The position numbers and the translations under genes were made by a program. A model generated the notes under the pieces. That model worked only from the letters and a program-made list of their open reading frames with translations. It had not been told where the DNA came from and ran no database searches. Of a DNA stretch of 64,000 nt, positions 41,460 to 50,214 are shown in pieces. Every line of letters begins with the position of its first letter. The first letter of the stretch is position 1. Origin of the DNA: Paractinoplanes rishiriensis (lineage in GTDB: Bacteria > Actinomycetota > Actinomycetes > Mycobacteriales > Micromonosporaceae); assembly GCF_016862375.1 (NCBI RefSeq), contig NZ_BOMV01000048.1:1-64000 (forward strand), in the 5' to 3' direction.

Positions 41460-42202
41460 CCGTAGGGGCGCACCGTCAGGTCCGAGACGACGAGCGAGGG
41501 GATCGGCACCGGGCCGTCGACGAGGTCCGCCTTGTCCGGGAAGTCGAAGACCGCGATCTCCAGCTGGACCGGGTAATCGGGAGCCTGGCCGACCCGTTTA
41601 ACCGCGTCGCCGTCGACCGAGAAAACCAGCGAACCGGGCCGCCAGTCCACCGCGTACGTGTGAAACTCCGCGACGTCGATCGGCAGATCGACCACCGACC
41701 AGTCCTCGGTGAGGTGCGGATCGCGGAACCGGTGCAACCCCATCCCGACGCCATGCGGGGCGGTGCCGAAGATCTCCATGACGCAGATCTCGGCGGACCG
41801 CTCGGGCCGGTCCTCGATGCCGGAAAGCCAGAACGCGACCATCGAGCGCGGGCTGATCACGCCGCGTGCCCGGATCGCGATGTGGCCGTAGGTCGGCGTG
41901 CAGCCCCAGAACTCGCCCTGCTCCTCGCGCACCTGCTGGCCGGCCAGGAACGGCTGGCCGCCGACCGTGCTGCCGACCGGGCCGGAGAAGTTCGCGCTCT
42001 GGATGCCGGACACCCGCAGCGGCGACTCGTGGATGCCCTCGGCCCACAGCGGCTGGCCGGGCGGGATGCTCAGGACGAGTTCGCCGCCGCCGACCCGGTA
42101 CGACGCCGCGGACGCCGCCCGGGAACTCCAGTGCGGGAGGTACCAGGGGACCCACACGGAGCGGTCCAGCTCGGCCGCCTCGAACCGCTCCGTGAGTTCC
42201 AT
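41456..42202 (-). CDS. GH16-like concanavalin-fold protein
   Basis: 248 residues, no signal peptide. The fold is that of family 16 glycosidases: FEAAELDRSVWVPWYLPHW, GHIAIRARGV, FHTYAVDWRPGSLVFSVDG, VVSDLTVRPYG. The active-site strand reads AEICVMEIFG; the two glutamates of the family pattern E-x-D-x-x-E are kept but the middle aspartate is cysteine. So an intracellular lectin-like or low-activity enzyme is possible. Its end overlaps arcA by four bases, tail to tail. Confidence 0.7.
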   Translation of the reverse strand: MELTERFEAAELDRSVWVPWYLPHWSSRAASAASYRVGGGELVLSIPPGQPLWAEGIHESPLRVSGIQSANFSGPVGSTVGGQPFLAGQQVREEQGEFWGCTPTYGHIAIRARGVISPRSMVAFWLSGIEDRPERSAEICVMEIFGTAPHGVGMGLHRFRDPHLTEDWSVVDLPIDVAEFHTYAVDWRPGSLVFSVDGDAVKRVGQAPDYPVQLEIAVFDFPDKADLVDGPVPIPSLVVSDLTVRPYG

Positions 42203-42205
42203 CGA

Positions 42206-43084
42206 TTAACGCAGGGTGAGCTGCCGGCCGATGAGGCCCTGCTTGGCGCGCCGGGCGTCGGCGTCCAGCGGGCCGGACTCGGACAGGACCTCGGCGTACC
42301 GCTTGGCGAAGTCGGCCAGCGGAGCCTCCCAGTCGGCGGCCTCCGGTTCGCCCGGGATGTCCCATACCGGCACCAGCAGGCCATGCGCCCGGAACATGCC
42401 CGCGAACTTGGTGTTCTCGCCGAGCAGCAGGTCACCCGACGCGGAGAGCCGGGCCAGCGCGTCCAGCGCCTGGTCCTCACCCTCGGGCAGCACCCAGCGC
42501 ACATGGCCCTTCTCCGGCGCCACCCGGCACCAGTACGCGGCCCGGGCCGCTGCCAGCCGCACGGTCGGGTAGATCGAGGCGTTCGCGCGCTCCAGCGAGG
42601 CCTTCACGTTCGGGTCCTCGGCCTGCTCGGCGTCCAGCCAGTACTCGAAGCCCTCGTGCATGGTGACCTCGAGCGGGCCGTCGACCAGGATGTCCTGCAG
42701 GCGCGGGCCCTCGCCGGGCAGGGCCGGCACCGACACGGTGTCGCCTGGCTCGGTGCGCAGCGCGGCCAGGATCGCCACCGTGAGGTCGCGGGACACGTCG
42801 CCGGACTGGACGTGCCGCTGCAGGCCGATGAAGACCCGGCCGTCCGAGCGGGTCATCGCCGGCCACGCCATCGGCAGCACGGTCGAGAGGGTGACCGGGC
42901 GGTCGCCGTACTCCTCGACGACCTCGGGCTTGAGGGTCAGCGGCGCCGAGGCGGCCGGGACCAGCTCGCGCAGCGCGATCCACTCGGGCTCGTCGGCGAG
43001 GCCCTCGAACGGCCGGGCCACGAAGATGTCGCGCACCTTCTCGCGTTTCGGTGCGGTTTGGCGTTGGTTGCGACGCTTGCTCAC
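42206..43084 (-). CDS. DUF5926 family protein
   Basis: 292 residues of the actinobacterial DUF5926 family: KREKVRDIFVARPFEGLADEPEW at the start, VTLSTVLPMAWPAM, WVLPEGEDQALDALARLSA, LLVPVWDIPGE. Basic N-terminus, otherwise soluble. The role is unknown; older annotations borrowed a SecA label without good reason. ATG start. Three bases upstream of the GH16-like gene's start, so the two are probably transcribed together. Confidence 0.85.
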   Translation of the reverse strand: MSKRRNQRQTAPKREKVRDIFVARPFEGLADEPEWIALRELVPAASAPLTLKPEVVEEYGDRPVTLSTVLPMAWPAMTRSDGRVFIGLQRHVQSGDVSRDLTVAILAALRTEPGDTVSVPALPGEGPRLQDILVDGPLEVTMHEGFEYWLDAEQAEDPNVKASLERANASIYPTVRLAAARAAYWCRVAPEKGHVRWVLPEGEDQALDALARLSASGDLLLGENTKFAGMFRAHGLLVPVWDIPGEPEAADWEAPLADFAKRYAEVLSESGPLDADARRAKQGLIGRQLTLR

Positions 43085-43144
43085 GGCGAGACAGCCTAGG
43101 CGGTGAACGTTCGCGTGTCGCGTCCGGCTCGCTCAGGAGAAGCC

Positions 43145-44341
43145 TCAGGCGCGTGGCAGCCGGACCTCGGCCGTGGTGCCGCCGCCAGCCCGGGGGCGCA
43201 GTGACACCCAGCCGTTCTGCCGTTCGACCAGCCGGCGCACCAGGTAGAGGCCGAGGCCGGCGCCCGGGTGCCGGCGGCGGTCGGCGGACCCGGCCTGCCA
43301 GTACCGCTCGAACGCGTGCTCGACGTGCTCGGGCTGGATGCCGATGCCCCGGTCGGTGACCCGGAACCGCAGCGTGTCACCGTCGAGCGCGGCGCACAGT
43401 TCGATCGGGGTGTCCGGCGGAGAGTACTTTTCGGCGTTCGTCACCAGCTCGGTGACGATGGTGGCGATCGAGTCGCGTTCGCCGTACGCCTTGGGCAGCT
43501 CGGCCGGCACGTCGTGCAGCACGATCCGGCGCCGCAGGTCGGCGGGCAGCTCGTCGACGGCGCTGCGCAGCGTCTCGGGCAGGTCGAACGGACCGGCCGG
43601 CCCGCCGCCGATCTCGCCGTCCTCGCTGGTGGCCGAGAGCAGCCGGTCGAGCAGCCGGGCCAGCTCACCGGCCCGCGCGCCGATCACCCGGACCGCCTCC
43701 TGGCGGCCCTCGTCGCCGAGCGAGTCCCAGTGGTTCTTGAGGGTGTCCGCGTATCCCTTGATGACGGTGACCGGGGTGCGCAGCTCATGGCTGGTCACCG
43801 CCACCCACAGGTCGCGATTTTCCTGGCGGCGGGCCTGGTCGGCGTCGCCGGCCACGGGCAGGTCGGGCTGCACCGCATAGAGCCGGCCCAGGTGGGTGGC
43901 GAGCAGTTCGAGCACGGCGTGGTGCTCGGTGCCCGGCTCCTCGTCGTCCTCGCCGAAGTACACGTGCAGCGACCCCACGATGGTGTCGCCCACCTCGCAC
44001 CGGGCGCCCAGCATGCGGTGCAGGTCGCCGCCCTCGATCTGCCGGGCGAACTCGTCGTTCAGCGAGTTGAGCGGGACCAGCAGGGTGCGGCCGCCGCGGA
44101 GCCGGGAGTCGGCCCGGTCGACCCGGCGGCCGATCGCGCCGGCGCAGGCACCGGTGGCCGCGATGATCCGGCCGTGGCCGGGCAGGTATTCGACGAAGCC
44201 GGCGCCGCGCCCGCCCAGCACGTCCTGAGCGAGCCGGACCATTCGCTGCACCACTGGCAGGCCCGTCTCGCCGGCGTTGATCCGGTCGAGGACCGCGATC
44301 TGACCCCGGGTCAGCGCGGCGTAGTCGGGTCGCTCCGGCAT
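43145..44341 (-). CDS. soluble GAF sensor histidine kinase
   Basis: 398 residues with no membrane segment. Residues 20-160 look like a GAF sensor, then HisKA (VTSHELRTPVTVIKGY, His near 185) and HATPase_c (ELVTNAEKYSP, VTDRGIGIQ, GAGLGLYLVRRL). All phosphotransfer motifs are intact. No response regulator is next to it, so it is an orphan kinase; partner unknown. ATG start. Not obviously linked to the genes on either side. Confidence 0.9.
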   Translation of the reverse strand: MPERPDYAALTRGQIAVLDRINAGETGLPVVQRMVRLAQDVLGGRGAGFVEYLPGHGRIIAATGACAGAIGRRVDRADSRLRGGRTLLVPLNSLNDEFARQIEGGDLHRMLGARCEVGDTIVGSLHVYFGEDDEEPGTEHHAVLELLATHLGRLYAVQPDLPVAGDADQARRQENRDLWVAVTSHELRTPVTVIKGYADTLKNHWDSLGDEGRQEAVRVIGARAGELARLLDRLLSATSEDGEIGGGPAGPFDLPETLRSAVDELPADLRRRIVLHDVPAELPKAYGERDSIATIVTELVTNAEKYSPPDTPIELCAALDGDTLRFRVTDRGIGIQPEHVEHAFERYWQAGSADRRRHPGAGLGLYLVRRLVERQNGWVSLRPRAGGGTTAEVRLPRA

Positions 44342-44425
44342 GTCTGCGAGTGTGCCTCGCTTCCTCGATTTTGGGCAGATGGGTCGCCACGGATCTTGGG
44401 GGGATTCACCGTACCGTGTCGGACC

Positions 44426-45214
44426 TCACATCTCGGCCAGCCGCTCGAGCACGAATCGGGGCCGGTCGGTGATCACCCCGTCCACCTGGTGTTCCAGCAC
44501 GATGTCGAGGTCGTCCGGCTCGTTGACGGTCCAGACGTACGCCTGATGGCCGGCCGCCTTGATCGCCGGCACCAGCCCGGGACGTGCCTTCACCAGGCCG
44601 ACGCCCGGCCCGGCGATCCGCGCGCCGAACGGCAGCCGGCCCCGGCCGACCCCGGGTGGCAGGATCTCGAGCAGGTAGACGGTCGGGATGGCCGGCGCCA
44701 GGGCACGTACCCGCCGCAGTGCCAGTGCCGCGAACGACATCACGGTGACGGACACCGGTGCGTCCGGCCGGCCCTCGGTGAGGCCGTGCCGCCGTAACAG
44801 TCCGACCAGCCGGCGCTCGACCTCCGCGCCGTACCGTGATGGGTGTTTGGTCTCGATGAGTAACCGGACCGGCCGGCCGCACCCCCGCAGCGCCTCCAGC
44901 AGCCGGTCCAGGGTGAGCAGCCGGCTCAGGTGGGGCAGTTCCTCGTCGGCCGGATAGCCGGGGTGCCACGAGCCGAAGTTCAGTGCGTCCAGTTCGGCCA
45001 GGGTCTTGTTGCTGACCAGGCCGCGGCCGTTGCTGGTGCGGTTGAGCCGGCGGTCGTGCACGCACACCAGATGGCCGTCGCGGGTGAGCCGGACGTCGCA
45101 TTCGAGCCCGTCCGCACCCTCCTCGATGGCGCGCAGGTAGGCCCCGAGGGTGTGCTCGGGAAGCGCGTCGGCTCCGCCGCGGTGGGCGAAGACCAGGGGC
45201 CGGTAGTCGCTCAC
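44426..45214 (-). CDS. glycerophosphodiester phosphodiesterase
   Basis: 262 residues. The GDPD motifs are FAHRGGADALPEHTLGAY, GLECDVRLTRDGHLVCVHD, LLIETKHPSRYG and YVWTVNEPDD. Cleaves glycerophosphodiesters to glycerol-3-phosphate and alcohol. No signal peptide, so the pool is probably cytoplasmic. The GTG start overlaps the stop of the rhodanese gene (GTGA), indicating a coupled pair. Confidence 0.93.
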   Translation of the reverse strand: MSDYRPLVFAHRGGADALPEHTLGAYLRAIEEGADGLECDVRLTRDGHLVCVHDRRLNRTSNGRGLVSNKTLAELDALNFGSWHPGYPADEELPHLSRLLTLDRLLEALRGCGRPVRLLIETKHPSRYGAEVERRLVGLLRRHGLTEGRPDAPVSVTVMSFAALALRRVRALAPAIPTVYLLEILPPGVGRGRLPFGARIAGPGVGLVKARPGLVPAIKAAGHQAYVWTVNEPDDLDIVLEHQVDGVITDRPRFVLERLAEM

Positions 45215-45546
45215 AGCACCTGGGCCGGCTGGCCGTTCTCGCTGACCACGTCGCGGCCGACGGCCTGCCAGGACTGCATGCCGCCGTCCAGGTTGTGCAC
45301 GTTGTCCCAGCCGTTGCCCATCAGGTAGGCCACGACCTGGCCGGAGCGGCCGCCGGAGCGGCACACCACCACGACCTCCCGGTCGGTCGGCACCTCGGAC
45401 ATCCGGGCCGGGATCTCCATCATCGGCAGGTGGTGCGCGCCGGGGGCGTGACCGGCCGCCCACTCGTCGGGCTCGCGCACGTCGATCAGGTAGGCGTCGG
45501 TGGCCACCTCGTCGGCGGTCACGCTGGGCACTTGGGGTCCGAACAC
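45211..45546 (-). CDS. rhodanese-like protein
   Basis: 111 residues, a single rhodanese domain: VTADEVATDAYLIDVREPDE, HLPMMEIPARM, catalytic loop VVVVCRSGGRSG with the active Cys, and WDNVHNLDGGMQSW. Likely moves sulfane sulfur or reacts with thiols. Partner genes: GDPD downstream (overlapping) and the LCP gene 22 bp upstream. ATG start. Confidence 0.93.
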   Translation of the reverse strand: MFGPQVPSVTADEVATDAYLIDVREPDEWAAGHAPGAHHLPMMEIPARMSEVPTDREVVVVCRSGGRSGQVVAYLMGNGWDNVHNLDGGMQSWQAVGRDVVSENGQPAQVL

Positions 45547-45568
45547 GGCACTCAGACTAAGGGGTGCG

Positions 45569-46681
45569 CTACTTCTTCGGGTTCGCCGACATCCATTCGG
45601 TCATCTTGTCCTGTGCCACGGCCTGGTAGAGGCCCAGTGCCTTCTCCCGGTCGGACACCACCACGGACTGGCCGGAGATGGTCTGACTGCCCTTGTTGGG
45701 GCTGGTGATGAAGGTGAGATTTTCGCCCCGGACGTTGCGGAATTCGACTGCCATATCGGTGAGCGAGAAGGTCTCGTCCACGGTCACGGCCGCGGTGACC
45801 GCCTTGAGGAAGTCGTTGAGCTTGCCGGGGTTGCCGATCGTGCCGCTGCTCGCCGCCTTGTCCATCAGGGCCTTGAGGAACTCCTGCTGGTGCTGCATGC
45901 GGGCGAAGTCGCCGCGGGGGAACTGGTAGCGCTGGCGCACCCAGTCGAGGGCCTGCTCGCCGTTCATGTGCATCATGCCCTTGGTGAACTTGCGGTAGGG
46001 CTTGTGGATCGAGGTGATCGACTGGTCCACCTTGAGGTCGACGCCGCCGAGCGCGTCGGTGACCTCCTTGAAGCCACCGAAGTCGATCGCCATGACGTGA
46101 TCGACCTTGACGTCGGTGAGGCACTCGACGGTGTGCACGGCCCGCGGCAGCCCGCCGAAGGCGAACGACGCATTGATCTTGGCGCGGCTGCCGTCGCTGC
46201 AGGCGGCGCTGTTGCTCTTGGGAACGACCACCCACAGGTCCCGCGGGATCGAGATGAGCTGCGCGGACTTATGGTCGGCCGGCACGTGCATCAGGATCAG
46301 CGTGTCGGCGCGCCAGGCGCCGGCCTCGTCGGCCTTGGCATCCGGGTCCCGGGAGTCGCTGCCGACCAGCAGGATGTTCATCGCGCCCTCGACCGGCTTG
46401 ACCGGCCGGTCGCCGGTGAGGCCGGCGAACGCGTTGGTCCGCTTCAGGTCGTCGTCGAGGTTACTGGCGTAGCCGTACAGCGAGATGCCGGCGATGACCG
46501 CGATGATCAGCACGGCGAGTCCGGCCAGCAGGGCGATCCGGCCCCAGCGCGGGCGGGGCTTGCTGCGGTAGGGCTTACCCGGCCCCTGCGGGGGTGACCA
46601 GTCCTCGCGCCGGTTCGCGCCGGGTGACGGGACGGAGGCTCGTCCGGAGGAACGTCCGTGCGGGGAGGTGGTCGCAGACAT
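45569..46681 (-). CDS. LytR-CpsA-Psr family cell-wall ligase
   Basis: 370 residues: a 48-residue basic cytoplasmic tail, one membrane helix (49-71), and an extracytoplasmic LCP domain (ILLVGSDSRD, ADTLILMHVPAD, LISIPRDLWVVVP, KINASFAFGG, VDHVMAIDFGGF). The family transfers polyisoprenyl-linked glycopolymers onto peptidoglycan. The Asp/Arg residues of the active site are present. ATG at 46681 is preferred; the longer frame to 46768 has no ribosome binding site. Substrate polymer unknown. Confidence 0.92.
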   Translation of the reverse strand: MSATTSPHGRSSGRASVPSPGANRREDWSPPQGPGKPYRSKPRPRWGRIALLAGLAVLIIAVIAGISLYGYASNLDDDLKRTNAFAGLTGDRPVKPVEGAMNILLVGSDSRDPDAKADEAGAWRADTLILMHVPADHKSAQLISIPRDLWVVVPKSNSAACSDGSRAKINASFAFGGLPRAVHTVECLTDVKVDHVMAIDFGGFKEVTDALGGVDLKVDQSITSIHKPYRKFTKGMMHMNGEQALDWVRQRYQFPRGDFARMQHQQEFLKALMDKAASSGTIGNPGKLNDFLKAVTAAVTVDETFSLTDMAVEFRNVRGENLTFITSPNKGSQTISGQSVVVSDREKALGLYQAVAQDKMTEWMSANPKK

Positions 46682-46755
46682 GCAACCAAGGTTACGTACG
46701 ACTTCCCCTGCCGCCGGGGCTCCGACACCCGTTCGGCACAAACAGGGGAGAGTAT

Positions 46756-46783
46756 CCCGGGGGGCCACGGCGGGCCCCCCGGG
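46756..46783 (-). terminator. G+C hairpin after the symporter gene
   Basis: Perfect 11-bp stem CCCGGGGGGCC/GGCCCCCCGGG (46756-46766 with 46773-46783) and a 6-base loop, just past the symporter stop at 46790 on the minus strand. No T-tract follows, so termination may be of the loop-only type. Confidence 0.6.
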
Positions 46784-46789
46784 GGTGGA

Positions 46790-48472
46790 TCAGTGCGCGC
46801 CGTGCCCGGTCAGCGACCGGACCTCGAGCTCCGCGTACTTGTCCACGTCCTCCTCCTTCGAGAGCTTCGTGCCGATCCAGCCGAACAGGAAGCCCAGCGG
46901 GATCGAGATGATGCCCGGGTTGGAGAGCGGGAAGAAGTGCCAGTCCTGGTCCGGGAACATGGCCGTGGCCGAGCCCGAGACGACCGGCGAGAAGAACACC
47001 AGGAAGACCGCCGAGCCGAGGCCGCCGTAGATGGCCCAGACCGCGCCGGAGGTGTTGAACTTCCTCCAGAACAGGCTGTACAGGATGGCCGGCAGGTTGC
47101 CCGAGGCGGCCACCGCGAACGCCAGCGCCACCAGGAACGCCACGTTCAGGCTCTGCGCGAAGATCGACAACGCGATCGCGACCGCGCCGATCACCAGGGC
47201 GGAGATCCGGGCGACCCTGACCTCGTCCCGCTCGGACGCCTGGCCGCGCCGGATGACATTGGCGTAGAAGTCGTGCGCCACGCTCGACGACGACGCCAGC
47301 GTCAGGCCGGCCACCACGGCGAGGATCGTGGCGAACGCGACCGCCGCGATGACCGCCAGCATGATCGCGCCGCCGGTCTCGCCACCGAGGTAGTCGATGC
47401 CGAGCGCCTGGGCCAGCTGGGGTGCCGCGGTGTTGCCCGCCTTGTCCTGCGCGGTGATGTTCGCGCCGCCCACCAGGGCCGCCGCGCCGAAGCCCAGGGC
47501 CAGGGTGAACAGGTAGAACGTGCCGATGATGCCGATCGCCCAGAGCACGCTCTTGCGCGCGATCCGGCTGGTCGGCACGGTGTAGAACCGGGTCAGGATG
47601 TGCGGCAGACCCGCCGTGCCGAGCACCAGCGCGATGCCGAGCGAGAGCAGGTCCATCTTGCTGTAGAAGGTCTTGGCGGCGTCGCCGGCCGTCTCCACGC
47701 CGTAGCGCAGACCCGGTTCGAGGAACGCGGACCCCTTGCCGGACTGTTCGGCGGCGTCCCCGAGCAGGTTCGACAGGTTGAACTTGTAGTGCGCGAACAC
47801 CAGCAGCGTCATGATCAGGGCGCCGCCCATCAGCATGAACGCCTTGACGATCTGGACGTATGTGGTGCCCTTCATGCCGCCGACCGTCACGTAGATGATC
47901 ATCAGGGCGCCGACCAGGATGATGGTGGCGACCTTGGCGGTGTCGGCGTCCATGCCCAGGAACGTGGTGCCGGGCTTGATGCCGAGCAGCAGCGAGACCA
48001 GCGCGCCGGCGCCGACCATCTGGGCGATCAGATAGAAGATCGACACCACGATGGTGGAGACGCTGGCGGCGGTACGCACCGGCCGCTGGCGCATCCGGAA
48101 GGCCAGCACGTCGGCCATCGTGTACCGGCCCGAGTTGCGCAGGAACTCTGCCACCAGCAGCAGTGCCACCAGCCACGCCACCAGGAAGCCGATGGAGTAG
48201 AGGAAGCCGTCGTAGCCGTACAGCGCGATCAGGCCGGCGATGCCCAGGAAGGAGGCCGCCGACATGTAGTCGCCGCCGATCGCCATGCCGTTCTGGAAGC
48301 CGGAGAACTGCCGGCCACCGGCGTAGAAGTCGGTGGCGGTCTTGGTCTGCCGGCTGGCCCAGACCGTGATGCCCAGGGTGACCGCTACGAAGACCAGGAA
48401 CAGCGTGATGGTCAGCCCGCGGGACGTGGAGGTCGAGGCCTCGGCGGCGAGGTTGAAGTGGCTCTGCATCAC
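46790..48472 (-). CDS. actP: sodium:solute symporter, ActP-like
   Basis: 560 residues with about 13 membrane helices, SSS family. FYAGGRQFSGFQNGMAIGGDYMSAASFLG holds the sodium-site signature; GGMKGTTYVQIVKAFML and LGTAGLPHILTRFYTV follow. This pattern is that of acetate/pyruvate-type cation symporters. The pair with a small DUF485 protein upstream (ATGA/GTGA overlap) is the usual yjcH-actP order. A second pair lies at 55423-57470. Actual substrate is inferred from the family only. Confidence 0.9.
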   Translation of the reverse strand: MMQSHFNLAAEASTSTSRGLTITLFLVFVAVTLGITVWASRQTKTATDFYAGGRQFSGFQNGMAIGGDYMSAASFLGIAGLIALYGYDGFLYSIGFLVAWLVALLLVAEFLRNSGRYTMADVLAFRMRQRPVRTAASVSTIVVSIFYLIAQMVGAGALVSLLLGIKPGTTFLGMDADTAKVATIILVGALMIIYVTVGGMKGTTYVQIVKAFMLMGGALIMTLLVFAHYKFNLSNLLGDAAEQSGKGSAFLEPGLRYGVETAGDAAKTFYSKMDLLSLGIALVLGTAGLPHILTRFYTVPTSRIARKSVLWAIGIIGTFYLFTLALGFGAAALVGGANITAQDKAGNTAAPQLAQALGIDYLGGETGGAIMLAVIAAVAFATILAVVAGLTLASSSSVAHDFYANVIRRGQASERDEVRVARISALVIGAVAIALSIFAQSLNVAFLVALAFAVAASGNLPAILYSLFWRKFNTSGAVWAIYGGLGSAVFLVFFSPVVSGSATAMFPDQDWHFFPLSNPGIISIPLGFLFGWIGTKLSKEEDVDKYAELEVRSLTGHGAH

Positions 48473-48828
48473 TCGGCGCTCCCGGACTCGGCGTCACCGT
48501 CACGGTCGAATTTCGCCACGATGGCGTCCGCCTGCGGGTCGATCTTGCGGGCGGCAAAGCGCGAGTAGTACCACGCGATGAGGAAGGTCGAGACGAACTG
48601 CAACAGCCCGAAGATCAGGGCGATGTTGACGTTGCCGACGACCTTGATGCTCATGAAATCGCGGGCGTATGCGGAAAGAAGGACGTAGAGCAGGTACCAG
48701 AGGAAGAACGCGACCGTCATCGGGAAGATGAAGTTGCGCAGTTGGCGGCGGAGCCGCTGGAAATCCTCGGATTGCTGTACGGCCCGGTATTTCTCCGTGG
48801 AGGACGAGGAAGGTACTTCTGTCGTCAC
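48469..48828 (-). CDS. DUF485 inner-membrane protein
   Basis: 119 residues, two membrane helices (FIFPMTVAFFLWYLLYVLLSAY and NIALIFGLLQFVSTFLIAWYYS) and charged ends. DUF485 proteins accompany ActP-type symporters and are thought to help their assembly or regulation. Overlaps actP. ATG start. Two 14-bp direct repeats lie 82-116 bp upstream. Confidence 0.93.
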   Translation of the reverse strand: MTTEVPSSSSTEKYRAVQQSEDFQRLRRQLRNFIFPMTVAFFLWYLLYVLLSAYARDFMSIKVVGNVNIALIFGLLQFVSTFLIAWYYSRFAARKIDPQADAIVAKFDRDGDAESGSAE

Positions 48829-48909
48829 CGGGTTTTCACCACCTTCGTGGAGGCTGACTTTCCCGGAACGTACGAAGGTCTGTGACCACTTGCAGGATGG
48901 CGGTCAACC

Positions 48910-48944
48910 CCTGCGCCGAGTGGCCGTCCACCTGCGCCGAGTGG
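48910..48944. repeat. 14-bp direct repeat upstream of the DUF485-actP pair
   Basis: CCTGCGCCGAGTGG at 48910-48923 recurs at 48931-48944, with a 21-bp centre-to-centre distance, close to two helical turns. It lies in the non-coding gap between the flavin reductase stop and the DUF485 start. Confidence 0.6.
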
Positions 48945-48952
48945 GTCGGCCG

Positions 48953-49480
48953 TCAGCCGCTCAGCTCGCCGTATCGACCCCGGTAGTGGATCAGCGGAGG
49001 CACCGGCGGTCCCGGCTCGACCACCTCGATCACGGCCTCGACCAGCAGCGCCCAGCCGCACGGCCGGGACGATTCCAGCCGGCAGCCGGCCCAGGTGCCG
49101 GCCGTCGACGGCACCGGACCGTACTCGGAACCCTGCCACTCGCCGGCGGCGAACAGACCACCCGGCGCCGGCAGCAACCCGGCGAACCGGTCGGCCAACT
49201 GCTGGTCGGCGGGCCCGAGCGGGGCCACCGCGAACCGCCCGGCGCGCTCGGCCGCATCCCAGAAGTCGCTCTCCTCGTCGATCAGCCCGAGCACCCGGCC
49301 CGGCTCGCCGTCCGCCACCAGCATCGACGAGACGGTCAGCCCGGCCGGCCCGGGCGCGGTCCACAGCGTGACCGGCGCGGCGAGGCGCCCGCGCAGCCGG
49401 CGGACCGGGGACCTCTGGTGGTCGGGGGTGGCGAAGGGGTCGGTTGCGTGGATCCGGCCGCCGGGCACGTCAGCTGTCAC
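48953..49480 (-). CDS. flavin reductase-like protein
   Basis: 175 residues of the flavin reductase/HpaC-type split-barrel fold: RLAAPVTLWTAPGPAGLTVSSMLVADGEPGRVLGLI binds FMN, with GRFAVAPLGPADQQLADRFAG and WALLVEAVIEVVE after it. No oxygenase partner is nearby. GTG start overlaps the stop of the GntR gene (GTGA); the gene is the last of a three-gene unit (UTRA-only, GntR, reductase). Confidence 0.85.
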   Translation of the reverse strand: MTADVPGGRIHATDPFATPDHQRSPVRRLRGRLAAPVTLWTAPGPAGLTVSSMLVADGEPGRVLGLIDEESDFWDAAERAGRFAVAPLGPADQQLADRFAGLLPAPGGLFAAGEWQGSEYGPVPSTAGTWAGCRLESSRPCGWALLVEAVIEVVEPGPPVPPLIHYRGRYGELSG

Positions 49481-50214
49481 GGTCGTTCATTCTCGTCGGT
49501 CAGCGGCACCTCGTAGCGGATCTCGAACCGCTGACCCGACTTGATCATCACGGTCGCCTCCACCGCGCGCTCCTCGGAGTAGGCCACCCGGAACTGCCGC
49601 AGCACCGGGACGTCGCCCGGCAGCGCCAGCGCGACGAACTCGGCCACCGTCGCCGGGCGTACCGAGACGTGGTCGACGGCGTGCTGCACCGGGTGGCCGA
49701 GCGCGGCCAGGACCGCGGGGGAGCCACCGGGCAGCAGGTGCGGCTCGGCCAGCCGGGTGCCGCGGGCCAGGTCGGTGGGGTAGTAGTTCCAGACGAGTTC
49801 GGCGGGTTCGTCGTCCTCGTCGTCGGCGAGGGCGAGCTGGTAGCGGACCAGGACCGGGTCGTTCGGCGCGATCGCGAAAGCATCTGCCACCTGCGCGGGT
49901 GCCGGCGTCTCGCCGACCTCGAGCAGGCGGGTGGTGCGGGTCCGGACCGGCGGCTGGTGCGCCGCCCGGATCGTCGCCGGTCGCCGCCCGGTGACCAGGA
50001 CGGACTTGCCGCGGTGGCCCTCGACCAGACCTTCCGCCTTGAGCAGGGCCACCGCGCGGGTCACCGTCATGTTGTTCACGCCGTAGCGTTCGCGCAGCTC
50101 GGCGGTGCTGGGCAGGCGCTGGCCGGGGGCGAGGTCGCCGGAGAGGATGAGGGCGCGCAGGTCGCCGGCGAGCTGCCGTTGCCGGGAGCGCAGGCCGTCG
50201 TCGGGCACGGTCAC
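49477..50214 (-). CDS. GntR-family regulator with UTRA domain
   Basis: 245 residues. The N-terminal winged helix is SRQRQLAGDLRALILSGDLAPGQRLPS, AELRERYGVNNMTVTRAV; residues 90-240 form a UTRA ligand domain (ELVWNYYPTDLARG, VSVRPATVAEFVAL). Likely binds a small metabolite and a dyad site. The start is GTG and overlaps the stop of the UTRA-only gene upstream. The 17-bp palindrome at 50786-50802 is a natural operator candidate. Confidence 0.92.
   Translation of the reverse strand: MTVPDDGLRSRQRQLAGDLRALILSGDLAPGQRLPSTAELRERYGVNNMTVTRAVALLKAEGLVEGHRGKSVLVTGRRPATIRAAHQPPVRTRTTRLLEVGETPAPAQVADAFAIAPNDPVLVRYQLALADDEDDEPAELVWNYYPTDLARGTRLAEPHLLPGGSPAVLAALGHPVQHAVDHVSVRPATVAEFVALALPGDVPVLRQFRVAYSEERAVEATVMIKSGQRFEIRYEVPLTDENERP

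Noticed and set aside
46658..48568. 636-residue frame opposite the ActP-like symporter
   Set aside because: Shadow of a membrane-protein gene; charged, repetitive composition.
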